Shown one piece after another: positions 9,596-15,929 of a stretch of 42,751 nt of DNA. How positions within the stretch are numbered: the stretch's first letter is position 1; each line of letters opens with the position of its first letter. Source of the stretch: Clostridia bacterium (GTDB taxonomy: Bacteria; Bacillota; Clostridia; Oscillospirales; JAAYXM01); contig JAFYQP010000016.1 in NCBI GenBank assembly GCA_017559855.1, positions 68,509 to 111,259 on the forward strand. The letters are read 5' to 3'. The notes beneath the pieces were generated by a model. That model saw only the letters and a program-made list of their open reading frames with translations, was not told where the DNA came from and did not search any database. Both the position numbers and the translations under genes were made by a program.

Positions 9596-9928
9596 ATGGA
9601 CAAATCCTTAAAGTTATTTAAAAACCGTCTTTTTCTGAAAAGCGATGCCTCCGATGACGCTATAAAGCGTGAAACCTCACTTCGTGATATTTTACGTGGC
9701 AAACGACACAAACCGCCGGAGGAGACAGTCTCCCGCCGTGCACTTCTCAATGAAATAGACGACACCTTGTCAGAGTTGCGGTATGCCCGTGCACTTTTTG
9801 AAAGTGCATACGAGCCGGAGATTGTTGAGGCGTGTGTATATAAAATTAAATCCGCTGAGGCACGGTACAATTATCTTTTACGCAAGGCAAAGGAATGTAA
9901 TATCAAAGGCGTTGACTTTTATCTTTAG
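9596..9928 (+). CDS. Small YaaL-like (DUF2508-type) protein
   Basis: A 110-residue charged, helical protein. The segment LNEIDDTLSELRYARALFES, followed by ARYNYLLRKAKE, resembles the DUF2508 family that includes B. subtilis YaaL, whose role is unknown. In B. subtilis the order is recR-yaaL-bofA; here too a bofA-like gene follows 11 bases later, which supports the call, although recR is not adjacent. AAGGAG lies 10 bases before the ATG. It faces away from the topoisomerase operon. Family assignment rests on motif memory and synteny, not on a search. Confidence 0.7.
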   Translation: MDKSLKLFKNRLFLKSDASDDAIKRETSLRDILRGKRHKPPEETVSRRALLNEIDDTLSELRYARALFESAYEPEIVEACVYKIKSAEARYNYLLRKAKECNIKGVDFYL

Positions 9929-9939
9929 AGGATGGTTTT

Positions 9940-10140
9940 ATGGTGTTTTTTCTCGTTATTGCAGGTATTGTGTCTCTTATGTTCAAACCTTTGCGAAAAA
10001 CTATTTTTGCACTTTTAGGTCTTGTCGGCCTTGATATGGCTGGTGTATCGGTAGGCGTTAATCTGATAAACGCCGCACTTATTGGACTGCTTGGGATTTC
10101 CGGTATTTTTTGCACACTTATTCTAAACATTATTTTCTAG
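9940..10140 (+). CDS. bofA: BofA-like pro-sigma-K processing inhibitor
   Basis: BofA is a small polytopic membrane protein that, in sporulating Bacilli, holds the SpoIVFB protease inactive in the outer forespore membrane until the SpoIVB signal. This 66-residue product has an N-terminal hydrophobic stretch (FFLVIAGIVSLMF) and a C-terminal block, VGVNLINAALIGLLGISGIF, that matches the conserved BofA C-terminus (PINL..A..G.LGIPGI). It is shorter than the 87 residues of B. subtilis BofA. AGAGGATGG precedes the ATG, and an intrinsic terminator begins at the stop codon. In many Clostridia sigma-K is not processed this way, so the partner is uncertain. Confidence 0.8.
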   Translation: MVFFLVIAGIVSLMFKPLRKTIFALLGLVGLDMAGVSVGVNLINAALIGLLGISGIFCTLILNIIF

Positions 10141-10171
10141 AGGAGAATTTCTTTATCTCCTCTAAATTTTT
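10138..10171 (+). terminator. Intrinsic terminator after bofA
   Basis: TAGAGGAGA pairs with TCTCCTCTA across a 9-nt loop, followed by AATTTTT. The stem begins within the bofA stop codon and ends just before the corA promoter. Confidence 0.85.
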
Positions 10172-10173
10172 GC

Positions 10174-10202
10174 TTGAAATATTTGTTTTTTGGTAGTATA
10201 CT
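10174..10202 (+). promoter_or_regulatory. Sigma-A promoter for the corA leader
   Basis: TTGAAA (10174-10179), a 17-base spacer and TATACT (10197-10202). Transcription would start near 10209, giving a leader of about 140 nt before corA. Confidence 0.8.
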
Positions 10203-10238
10203 AACTATATATGCAAATGAAAAAGGAAGTGATTTTTA

Positions 10239-10307
10239 ATGTCCCCGGACCCGTATCGAAGTAGAAACTTAATAATGACGCACGATATGTTCCGGAGATA
10301 TTTTTAG
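10239..10307 (+). CDS. Candidate MgtL-like leader peptide upstream of corA
   Basis: A 22-codon ORF lies between the corA promoter and corA. It begins MSPDPYRSRN and ends MFRRYF. The ribosome site AAAAGGAAGTGA lies before its ATG. The start M-x-P-D-P followed by basic residues resembles MgtL (MEPDPTPLPRRR), the enterobacterial leader peptide of mgtA. There, acidic-proline codons destabilise or stall the ribosome when Mg2+ is low. Its stop codon at 10305-10307 directly abuts the left arm of the hairpin that covers the corA ribosome site, so translation of this ORF should affect that structure. The role is inferred from position, motif and structure; no homologue search was possible. Confidence 0.6.
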   Translation: MSPDPYRSRNLIMTHDMFRRYF

Positions 10308-10345
10308 TTTCCTCCGGCATTTTCGTGCCGTAAAAAAGGAGGAAA
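10291..10345 (+). promoter_or_regulatory. Mutually exclusive leader hairpins controlling the corA ribosome site
   Basis: TTTCCTCC (10308-10315) pairs with GGAGGAAA (10338-10345), burying the corA Shine-Dalgarno; an inner GGCA/TGCC helix (10316-10319 with 10326-10329) stabilises it. Alternatively CCGGAG (10292-10297, inside the upstream ORF) pairs with CTCCGG (10312-10317), which uses the same left-arm bases and frees the ribosome site. A weaker CCGGA/TCCGG pairing links 10245-10249, under the P-D codons, with 10291-10295. The layout is that of an attenuator acting on translation; no U-tract follows, so it is not a terminator. Confidence 0.6.
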
Positions 10346-10349
10346 CACC

Positions 10350-11294
10350 ATGCTTTCATATTACATTGGTAATGCGGGTAAGATTGAAGAAGTTGAAACC
10401 GCATGTAAAGGTGCTTGGGTAAGTCTTATTGACCCTACCGATGCCGAACTGTCAACCGTCGAAGGATTGGGCATTGATCCCGCTATGCTGAGAGCGGCAC
10501 TTGACGCCGAGGAAACCTCACATATTGATATTGACGACGGCCAGACTCTTATTATCGTGGACGTTCCGATCGCTGAAGAATCGGACGATCCGAACACTGT
10601 TGTATATTCAACACTCCCTGTGGGTATTATCACCACAGAGGATTATATTATCACAATTTCCCTTAAAGAGACCTCAACCTTCACGGATTTAAAAATGGGC
10701 AGAATAAGAAATGTTTCTCCCCAACAGAAAACAAAGTTTGTGCTCCAGATTCTTCTCCGTGTTGCAAACAGATATTTGTACTACTTAAAACAAATCGACA
10801 AAATCTCACACGCGGTTGAAAAGCAACTTCACAAGTCAATGAAGAATAAAGAACTTTTTCAACTTTTGGAGTTGGAGAAATCACTTGTTTACTTCTCCAC
10901 TTCCCTCCAGTCCAATTCAAACACCATTAAGAAGATACTGTCCGGTCGTGTTATCAAGTTGTACGAGGAAGATCAGGAATTGCTTGACGATGTTCTCATT
11001 GAGGTAAATCAGGCGATAGAAATGTCCAACATTTACTCTAGCATTCTTTCCGGAACTATGGACGCTTTCGCTTCCGTCATCTCAAATAATTTGAATATCG
11101 TTATGAAAGTACTGACTTCCATCACCATTCTTCTTACCATACCGAACATTATTTTCAGTTTCTTCGGTATGAACATCGACTTCCCCATCACTACCTCCTG
11201 GTTGGTATCACCCACCACTTGGTGTGCAGGTCTTGTTGCAGGGGTAATCACTCTTGTTGCATGGCTTGTCCTTAAAAAGAAGGATCTTATTTAG
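10350..11294 (+). CDS. corA: CorA family magnesium/divalent cation transporter
   Basis: Homopentameric inner-membrane channel for Mg2+ (also Co2+ and Ni2+). The 314 residues show a cytoplasmic alpha/beta domain (1-125), a long helical stalk rich in charged residues (130-250) and two C-terminal membrane helices. The selectivity-filter motif GMN lies in IFSFFGMNIDF between them. A KKKDLI tail follows the last helix, consistent with the basic sphere at the pore mouth. The ATG follows GGAGGAAACACC, the ribosome site that the leader hairpin can hide. It is monocistronic: a tRNA promoter starts 17 bases after the stop. Confidence 0.95.
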   Translation: MLSYYIGNAGKIEEVETACKGAWVSLIDPTDAELSTVEGLGIDPAMLRAALDAEETSHIDIDDGQTLIIVDVPIAEESDDPNTVVYSTLPVGIITTEDYIITISLKETSTFTDLKMGRIRNVSPQQKTKFVLQILLRVANRYLYYLKQIDKISHAVEKQLHKSMKNKELFQLLELEKSLVYFSTSLQSNSNTIKKILSGRVIKLYEEDQELLDDVLIEVNQAIEMSNIYSSILSGTMDAFASVISNNLNIVMKVLTSITILLTIPNIIFSFFGMNIDFPITTSWLVSPTTWCAGLVAGVITLVAWLVLKKKDLI

Positions 11295-11310
11295 TTTTCA
11301 ATAATTTCGC

Positions 11311-11339
11311 TTGACAATGCAGGTTTCATTTGATATAAT
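11311..11339 (+). promoter_or_regulatory. Consensus sigma-A promoter for tRNA-Val
   Basis: TTGACA, a 17-base spacer and TATAAT, a perfect match, 18 bases before the tRNA-Val gene. Confidence 0.95.
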
Positions 11340-11357
11340 ATCCCCTGTTGTCGGCTT

Positions 11358-11433
11358 GGACGGTTAGCTCAGCTGGTAGAGCATCTGCTTGACGTGCAGA
11401 GGGTCAGGGATTCGAGTTCCTTACCGTCCACCA
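11358..11433 (+). tRNA. tRNA-Val (GAC)
   Basis: The acceptor stem GGACGGT pairs with ACCGTCC. The anticodon arm is TCTGC-TTGACGT-GCAGA, with anticodon GAC (Val). The T loop is TTCGAGT and CCA is encoded at 11431-11433. First of a six-tRNA cluster, with its own promoter. Confidence 0.97.
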
Positions 11434-11443
11434 ATGAAACGGT

Positions 11444-11473
11444 ACTTGCCGCAATAAAAAAATTGCGGCAAGT
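11444..11473 (+). terminator. 12-bp hairpin between tRNA-Val and tRNA-Gly
   Basis: ACTTGCCGCAAT pairs perfectly with ATTGCGGCAAGT around an AAAAAA loop. The sequence after it is poor in T, so termination may be partial. A fresh consensus promoter starts 4 bases later. Confidence 0.55.
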
Positions 11474-11476
11474 GTC

Positions 11477-11505
11477 TTGACAAAACCAAATTTGCTTGGT
11501 ATAAT
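11477..11505 (+). promoter_or_regulatory. Consensus sigma-A promoter for the tRNA-Gly to tRNA-Lys run
   Basis: TTGACA, a 17-base spacer and TATAAT. It lies 16 bases before tRNA-Gly; the five downstream tRNAs show no other clear promoter and share one terminator. Confidence 0.93.
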
Positions 11506-11520
11506 AGTTTAGTCTATTGT

Positions 11521-11594
<74 letters not shown>

Positions 11595-11626
11595 CTTCGA
11601 TTTCCCGACAAGGGTCGATTTTATAT

Positions 11627-11703
<77 letters not shown>

Positions 11704-11729
11704 AGCATTTTCTTTTAGAAAAGACATAT

Positions 11730-11807
11730 GGTGGATATAGCTCAGTTGGTTAGAGTACTAGATTGTGGCTCTAGGGGTCGCCGGTTCGAATCCGGTTATC
11801 CACCCCA
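11730..11807 (+). tRNA. tRNA-His (GTG)
   Basis: The acceptor GTGGATA pairs with TATCCAC. The extra G-1 at 11730 faces C73, the histidine identity pair. The anticodon arm is CTAGA-TTGTGGC-TCTAG, anticodon GTG. CCA is encoded. Confidence 0.97.
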
Positions 11808-11857
11808 CTCTTTTCTTCTGTTGTATGTCTCGCATCTGCGTCAGGAGTCTTTTACGT

Positions 11858-11933
11858 TGGGATGTCGCCAAGTCGGTAAGGCACCAGACTTTGACTCTGG
11901 CATTCGTAGGTTCGAGTCCTGCCATCCCAGCCA
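11858..11933 (+). tRNA. tRNA-Gln (TTG)
   Basis: The acceptor TGGGATG pairs with CATCCCA. The anticodon arm is CCAGA-CTTTGAC-TCTGG, anticodon TTG. CCA is encoded. Confidence 0.97.
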
Positions 11934-11937
11934 ATAT

Positions 11938-12013
11938 GATCCACTAGCTCAGTCGGCAGAGCACCTGCCTTTTAAGCAGGGTGTCCGGAGTTCGAATCTC
12001 CGGTGGGTCACCA
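11938..12013 (+). tRNA. tRNA-Lys (TTT)
   Basis: The acceptor GATCCAC pairs with GTGGGTC, with one G-U pair. The anticodon arm is CCTGC-CTTTTAA-GCAGG, anticodon TTT. CCA is encoded. It follows tRNA-Gln by only 4 bases. Confidence 0.97.
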
Positions 12014-12055
12014 AAAATAGCACTTGCTTTCGCAGGTGCTATTTTTATTTTGTTT
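12014..12055 (+). terminator. Terminator of the tRNA cluster
   Basis: AAAATAGCACTTGC pairs with GCAGGTGCTATTTT (one G-U) around a TTTC loop and is followed by a T-rich run, a textbook intrinsic terminator. Confidence 0.92.
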
Positions 12056-12083
12056 TAACTGAAGCGAACATGCCCTTTTTTAA

Positions 12084-12112
12084 TTGACTTTTTAAAATTT
12101 GTCTGTTATGCT
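12084..12112 (+). promoter_or_regulatory. Promoter of small-RNA-like unit 1
   Basis: TTGACT, 17 bases, then TATGCT with a TGT extension. It is nearly identical to the promoter of unit 2, 111 bases downstream. Confidence 0.7.
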
Positions 12113-12119
12113 TAATATC

Positions 12120-12191
12120 AGAGTCAAGCGTGCCTTTCGCCACCGTTTCTTTGGAAATGGCGACACTGGCTGAAGCGTTTGGCTCTTTTTT
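12120..12191 (+). ncRNA. Candidate small RNA, copy 1
   Basis: About 72 nt, starting 7 bases after a sigma-A promoter and ending in a T run. AGAGTCAAGCG (12120-12130) pairs with CGTTTGGCTCT (12176-12186) to close the molecule and act as terminator stem. Inside, TCGCCA pairs with TGGCGA to make a second hairpin, leaving conserved single-stranded TGCCTTTC and ACACTGGCTGAAG segments. There is no ribosome site or ORF of note. I do not recognise the family; a regulatory RNA is the simplest reading. Confidence 0.6.
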
Positions 12192-12194
12192 AAA

Positions 12195-12223
12195 TTGACT
12201 TTTTCAAAATTGTCTGTTATGCT
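12195..12223 (+). promoter_or_regulatory. Promoter of small-RNA-like unit 2
   Basis: TTGACT, 17 bases, then TATGCT with a TGT extension, as in unit 1. It begins directly after the T run of unit 1. Confidence 0.7.
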
Positions 12224-12230
12224 TATTATT

Positions 12231-12304
12231 AGAGTCAAGCGTGCCTTTCGTGTCCATTCCTTCGGGTATGGATCCACTGGCTGAAGCGTTTGGCTCTTTT
12301 TTTT
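12231..12304 (+). ncRNA. Candidate small RNA, copy 2
   Basis: A paralogue of copy 1. The same closing stem AGAGTCAAGCG / CGTTTGGCTCT (12231-12241 with 12287-12297) is followed by eight T. The inner hairpin has a different sequence (GTGTCCAT opposite ATGGATCCAC) but the same place, which points to conserved structure. The flanking TGCCTTTCG and CACTGGCTGAAG segments are kept. Confidence 0.6.
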
Positions 12305-12325
12305 ACACGCATTGTAAACTAACGC

Positions 12326-12357
12326 TAAAAAGAGGTAGGGATACTTCCCTACCTCTT
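12326..12357 (-). terminator. Terminator for the minus-strand gene at 12363
   Basis: AAGAGGTAGGG pairs with CCCTACCTCTT around a 6-nt loop. Read on the minus strand it is followed by TTTTTAG. Confidence 0.85.
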
Positions 12358-12362
12358 AATTA

Positions 12363-12935
12363 TTAATTTAAACTATATCCACCTTTTACCAAGACGGTTG
12401 AATTTGACTTAACCGAGAGGGTTACACTGTCTGCGGTGATATAAAGATGATTGTTTGCAACACTACCGCCTGAGGCAACTGCTCCACCGGTTGTTGCGTC
12501 AACAAGGTTTCCAGACTTGCAGGAGACTGTACCGCTTCTCACCAACACTTCACAGCCTTTGGCAAGCACCAGACTCTTCCCCTTTACAATATCTATTGTA
12601 TTAAAAGGGGCACTCTGCTTTATATCCGGTTGTGCTACCTGACTTGCAATTTGGTCAATCATTGATGAGGTTACGGTCGCCGTATTTCGGTCTATAAATT
12701 CATTGACCTTTTTATCCACACGTGCTTCGTAGTTTGAAATATTGGCATTTGTGGTTTTTGCGGTATTATCACTGACCTTTTTCGCTTGACTTAAAAGGTC
12801 GGGAGTAAATACGTCGGTTATGTAACTCAGGCTTACCAAAGGGTCGCTCTGCGTTCCATAATCCACCGCTATTGCAAAGATACCAATTGCCGCCGCTATA
12901 ACCATAACCGCAACTAAAACCGTTTTCATCTTCAT
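12363..12935 (-). CDS. Membrane-anchored or secreted protein of unknown function
   Basis: I do not recognise the 190-residue product. An N-terminal hydrophobic helix (VLVAVMVIAAAIGIFAIAV, about 5-23) after KMK acts as signal or anchor. A Thr/Asn/Lys-rich helical region (35-95) follows. The C-terminal 80 residues are beta-rich and Gly/Ser/Val-rich (GKSLVLAKGCEVLVRSGTVS). The start chosen, ATG at 12933-12935, has AGAGGGA 9 bases upstream; a longer reading frame overlaps the previous gene and lacks a ribosome site. It follows the MazF-type gene by 22 bases and ends in a strong terminator, so it is the last gene of the alr cluster. Confidence 0.7.
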   Translation of the reverse strand: MKMKTVLVAVMVIAAAIGIFAIAVDYGTQSDPLVSLSYITDVFTPDLLSQAKKVSDNTAKTTNANISNYEARVDKKVNEFIDRNTATVTSSMIDQIASQVAQPDIKQSAPFNTIDIVKGKSLVLAKGCEVLVRSGTVSCKSGNLVDATTGGAVASGGSVANNHLYITADSVTLSVKSNSTVLVKGGYSLN

Positions 12936-12957
12936 ATCAAAATTCCCTCTCTTAAGT

Positions 12958-13314
12958 TTATTCCGGGTCAAGACCGAAACTTACCGCAATAGCGTCATCC
13001 ACACGTTGCATAAGTCGGTCATCAAGGCGTCCCATCCGCTCTTTTAGTCTCTTTTTATCAATTGTTCGTATCTGTTCTAAAAGAATTACAGAATCCTTTG
13101 AAAGGCCAAAACTTCGAGCACCAAGTTCTATATGAGTCGGAAGTCTTGCCTTGTTTATTTGTGATGTGATTGCCGCTGCAATCACCGTGGGACTATGGCG
13201 GTTTCCAACATCGTTCTGGATAATAAGCACCGGGCGAATACCACCTTGCTCACTTCCTACGACGGGACTTAAGTCCGCATAGTATATATCCCCTCTTCTG
13301 ATTGTATGATCCAC
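12958..13314 (-). CDS. EndoA/MazF-type mRNA endoribonuclease
   Basis: MazF/EndoA dimers cut single-stranded mRNA, at UACAU in B. subtilis. The core [41 protein letters not shown] and [17 protein letters not shown] is very close to B. subtilis NdoA. The GTG at 13312-13314 is preferred: it gives 118 residues, the family length, and GGAG lies 10 bases upstream. The reading frame extends to an ATG at 13398, adding 28 basic residues of no known domain. alr lies upstream as in Bacillus, but the usual antitoxin gene (ndoAI) between them is missing. Confidence 0.9.
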   Translation of the reverse strand: MDHTIRRGDIYYADLSPVVGSEQGGIRPVLIIQNDVGNRHSPTVIAAAITSQINKARLPTHIELGARSFGLSKDSVILLEQIRTIDKKRLKERMGRLDDRLMQRVDDAIAVSFGLDPE

Positions 13315-13467
13315 GCATTTCACGCTCCGCAGAAAATATAGTCGCCGTTTTTTATCCGACAACTGTATTTTTCCCACAGCTTCGTGCTTTTTAGTCATAC
13401 CTTTAAAAATTTTTTCGTTATGACCTTTTCTCGGCTTAATTTATTCTATGCCGAAACATGCAAATTG

Positions 13468-14532
13468 CTACTTGTCCACGCAAACTCTGGGCACACGCTT
13501 TGCAATGCCCGTGCAAATCTCATAAACAATTGTGTCTGCACACTCCGCAACAGAATCAATTGAGATATTCTCGCCAAAAAGTTCGGCGATATCTCCTGTC
13601 TTGACTGTAATTTCGCTTACATCAACCATACAAAGGTCCATACACACCCTGCCCACAATGGGCGCAAGTTTCCCGTTTATATAGAACTTACCCTTGTTTG
13701 AAAGTGATCTGGGAAGTCCGTCGGCATAACCGATGGGAAGTACCGCAACTTTCATATCACGTTCAGCCACATACGTTCTGCCGTAACTTATACTCTCTCC
13801 ACTCTTTACGTCATGCACATCACAAATGCGAGTAAAAACGGACATAACGGGCTTTAGGTCTATGTTCTCATATCTTCCGTCGGGATAAATTCCGTAAAGA
13901 ATAATACCCGGACGAACCGCATCAAAAGATAGTGCCTTTTCGCAATGTATGACTGCGGCACTATTTGCCGCATGGCGATACTTAAAGGAAACTCCTGACT
14001 CTTCTATAATTTCATTGAATTTCTCAATCTGAGTATCAGTATATGTCAAATCTTCATTATCGCTATCTGCAAAATGAGTAAATATACCTTCAACGTTAAG
14101 AATCTTTGCAATTTTTTTAACCTGCTCTGCATTCTTTACCCCAAGTCGTCCCATACCGGTATCAACTTTGATATGCACCGCAACGTTCGGTGCATTTTTT
14201 GCCAGAATCTCCGCATATTCAACCGAGGGAACGCTCTGTATAAGGTTGTATTTTTCAAGTTCTGCCATACGCTCCTCATATGTAACGCCGAGGATCAAAA
14301 TGGGCTTATCAATGCCTCCGTCACGGAGAATTTTAGCCTCATTGATACAAGCGACCGCGAACAGATCAACGTTCTCTTCAGCAAGTGCTCTTGCTACCGG
14401 AAGCGAGTCATGCCCGTAAGCATCCGCCTTTACAATTGCAATTACAGGCAATTTTACATATTCCGCTATTGACTTGTAATTCTCACGCAATGCACTTAAA
14501 TTAATCTGTGCCCACGTTCTGTCAGTTATCAT
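13468..14532 (-). CDS. alr: Alanine racemase
   Basis: PLP enzyme that converts L- and D-alanine for peptidoglycan. The PLP lysine is in AIVKADAYGHD near residue 35, and the second catalytic base is the Tyr of SISYGRTY near 260. HIKVDTGMGRLG and the C-terminal VGRVCMDLCMVDV match the family, and 354 residues is slightly short of the usual 370-390. GAGGGAGC precedes the ATG, inside the 3' end of the lipoprotein gene (11-base overlap), so the two are coupled. Confidence 0.96.
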   Translation of the reverse strand: MITDRTWAQINLSALRENYKSIAEYVKLPVIAIVKADAYGHDSLPVARALAEENVDLFAVACINEAKILRDGGIDKPILILGVTYEERMAELEKYNLIQSVPSVEYAEILAKNAPNVAVHIKVDTGMGRLGVKNAEQVKKIAKILNVEGIFTHFADSDNEDLTYTDTQIEKFNEIIEESGVSFKYRHAANSAAVIHCEKALSFDAVRPGIILYGIYPDGRYENIDLKPVMSVFTRICDVHDVKSGESISYGRTYVAERDMKVAVLPIGYADGLPRSLSNKGKFYINGKLAPIVGRVCMDLCMVDVSEITVKTGDIAELFGENISIDSVAECADTIVYEICTGIAKRVPRVCVDK

Positions 14533-15067
14533 AGTTTGCTCCCTCGCACTTTAAAAAATCAATCTTCATTATAAGTTTTGAATTAAACATAATTTCCGCC
14601 GATATCGGCATATATTCCTCGTTAAACGTTGTTCGGTATTCATGTTCTCCATCCTGGAAAACGAGCAGAATCAAGTCACCCTCGCTTCCAATCTGAGACA
14701 TATCATTAAAAGACCACACCTTGACTAGTTTATGAATAACATTCATCGGCGTCGGTACGTTCATATCCATACCGGTTTCAAGCACCGTATCTTTAAACTT
14801 TAAAGTTGCACTAGTCTCATCAATCGTCGCCTCAATCCCCGCAATCGTTGCAGGAGAAATCACTTTAACCTTTGCATCCGTTCCACGCTCATAGTCGTAG
14901 GTTACGCGGTATACATCGCTTCTATCGGAAAATTCTGCCCGTATTTCCGCATCAATACTTATGCTCGGTGCACTTCTGTACTTTTCTGAAAGAAGTTTTG
15001 CATCATCTTCCTCTCCACATGCAACGAGAAGAAAAAGCGGTAAAAAAAGTGCAATAAATTTTTTCAT
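14522..15067 (-). CDS. Predicted lipoprotein, YdcC-like by position
   Basis: 181 residues beginning MKKFIALFLPLFLLVAC, a signal peptide with lipobox LVAC, so the mature protein would be anchored at the outer face of the membrane. The rest (SISIDAEIRAEF, TYDYERGTDAKVKV, ATIAGIEATIDE) looks like the LolA-type beta fold of lipoproteins such as B. subtilis YdcC, which also sits just upstream of alr. The start is the second of two close ATGs because GAGGG touches the first. A 12-bp inverted repeat covers part of this ribosome site. Confidence 0.78.
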   Translation of the reverse strand: MKKFIALFLPLFLLVACGEEDDAKLLSEKYRSAPSISIDAEIRAEFSDRSDVYRVTYDYERGTDAKVKVISPATIAGIEATIDETSATLKFKDTVLETGMDMNVPTPMNVIHKLVKVWSFNDMSQIGSEGDLILLVFQDGEHEYRTTFNEEYMPISAEIMFNSKLIMKIDFLKCEGANYDN

Positions 15068-15075
15068 TTTCATCC

Positions 15076-15105
15076 CTCATTTCATATAACAAAATATGAA
15101 ATGAG
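15076..15105 (-). promoter_or_regulatory. Perfect inverted repeat over the lipoprotein ribosome site
   Basis: CTCATTTCATAT and ATATGAAATGAG are 12-bp perfect complements separated by 6 bases. Read on the minus strand the right arm ends in GAG, the first bases of the GAGGG ribosome site, so folding would partly hide it. Confidence 0.6.
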
Positions 15106-15113
15106 ATTTAAAA

Positions 15114-15929
15114 CTATACGTTACGCAATGCTTTTTTTATCATAAACAGAGTATCCGTAGGTGTCATCCCAAGAGTTCCAAACTCCTCTCTTGCCAAATC
15201 CCCTGCAAGACCGTGGATATAAACACCCGCTTTCGCAGCATCAATCGGTTGCATACCTTGTGCAATAAGAGACACAATCAGACCTGCAAGAACGTCTCCG
15301 CTACCACCCTTTGCCATTCCCGAATTTCCCGTTGTGTTGACAAACGTCGCTCCGTCTACGTCAGAAACCACCGTATTTGCACCTTTAAGAACCAGAATAC
15401 ATCTGTTTTCCTTTGCAAAATTCGACGCAAACTCCACACGTCTATCCCTTGTGAAATCCGGTACAAATCGTTTGAATTCGCCTTCGTGCGGCGTTAAAAC
15501 TCTCATGTTTCCGGCACTTTTCAGCATAGATACATCTTGAGCAAGAAAATACAAACTGTCTGCATCAACAACCGTGGGAACTTTTGCATTTACAACAATG
15601 TTCTTTGTCAAATCTTCCGCTTCTTGATTTCTTGACAAGCCACAACCGATAAGGCAGGCATCGTATTTTGCATTTAAATCAATTTCCCCACGGGGTAAAA
15701 AAATCGGTTCATTTAACTTAACACCTAAAATCGGCAATATTTCCTTTGGCACAGATAAGTAACAAAGGCCGCAACCGGAATTAACCGCCGCTTGGGAGGC
15801 AAAAAACGGTGCACCTATATATCGCTCACTTCCGCAGATAATGAGTGCTCGACCGCAATCAAATTTTGACGCGGTATCAGCTCTTACGGGAAGCATTTTG
15901 CGGACATCCTCCGCACATATCTTAACCAT
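15114..15929 (-). CDS. nnrD: ADP-dependent NAD(P)H-hydrate dehydratase
   Basis: Repairs hydrated NADH and NADPH by ADP-dependent dehydration. The 271 residues form a ribokinase-like domain. The signature GNSGMAKGGSGDVLAGLIVS (near 205) carries the catalytic Asp of GSGD; LTPHEGEFKRF (near 143) and VLKGANTVV are also typical. The NnrE epimerase half is absent, so this is a stand-alone dehydratase. GGAAG precedes the ATG. It overlaps the upstream membrane-protein gene by 8 bases and lies before the lipoprotein and alr, a neighbourhood common in Firmicutes. Confidence 0.93.
   Translation of the reverse strand: MVKICAEDVRKMLPVRADTASKFDCGRALIICGSERYIGAPFFASQAAVNSGCGLCYLSVPKEILPILGVKLNEPIFLPRGEIDLNAKYDACLIGCGLSRNQEAEDLTKNIVVNAKVPTVVDADSLYFLAQDVSMLKSAGNMRVLTPHEGEFKRFVPDFTRDRRVEFASNFAKENRCILVLKGANTVVSDVDGATFVNTTGNSGMAKGGSGDVLAGLIVSLIAQGMQPIDAAKAGVYIHGLAGDLAREEFGTLGMTPTDTLFMIKKALRNV

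Larger units (their letters stand above)
12084..12304 (+). repeat. Tandem duplication, 111-bp period
   Basis: Two copies of a promoter-RNA-terminator unit. Similarity runs from the -35 box to the final T tract and is lowest in the middle hairpin (about 12138-12165 versus 12249-12275). Confidence 0.85.

Noticed and set aside
10211-10264. A second short ORF (MQMKKEVIFNVPGPVSK) in the corA leader
   Set aside because: It has no ribosome site, and its frame conflicts with the better-placed M-S-P-D-P ORF, whose ribosome site lies inside it.
10203-10349. M-box (Mg2+) riboswitch in front of corA
   Set aside because: The leader is about 140 nt and lacks the long conserved M-box helices; short-ORF control fits better.
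11444-11473. Replication or attachment-site palindrome after tRNA-Val
   Set aside because: A single hairpin directly before a consensus promoter is simply explained as a weak terminator; no integrase or origin features are near.
11728-12087. 119-residue plus-strand ORF
   Set aside because: It runs through tRNA-His, tRNA-Gln and tRNA-Lys; the frame is a by-product of tRNA sequence.
12120-12304. Assigning the tandem RNAs to the TwoAYGGAY motif because copy 2 has ATGGAT
   Set aside because: The hexamer occurs once, in a stem rather than in two terminal loops, and is absent from copy 1.
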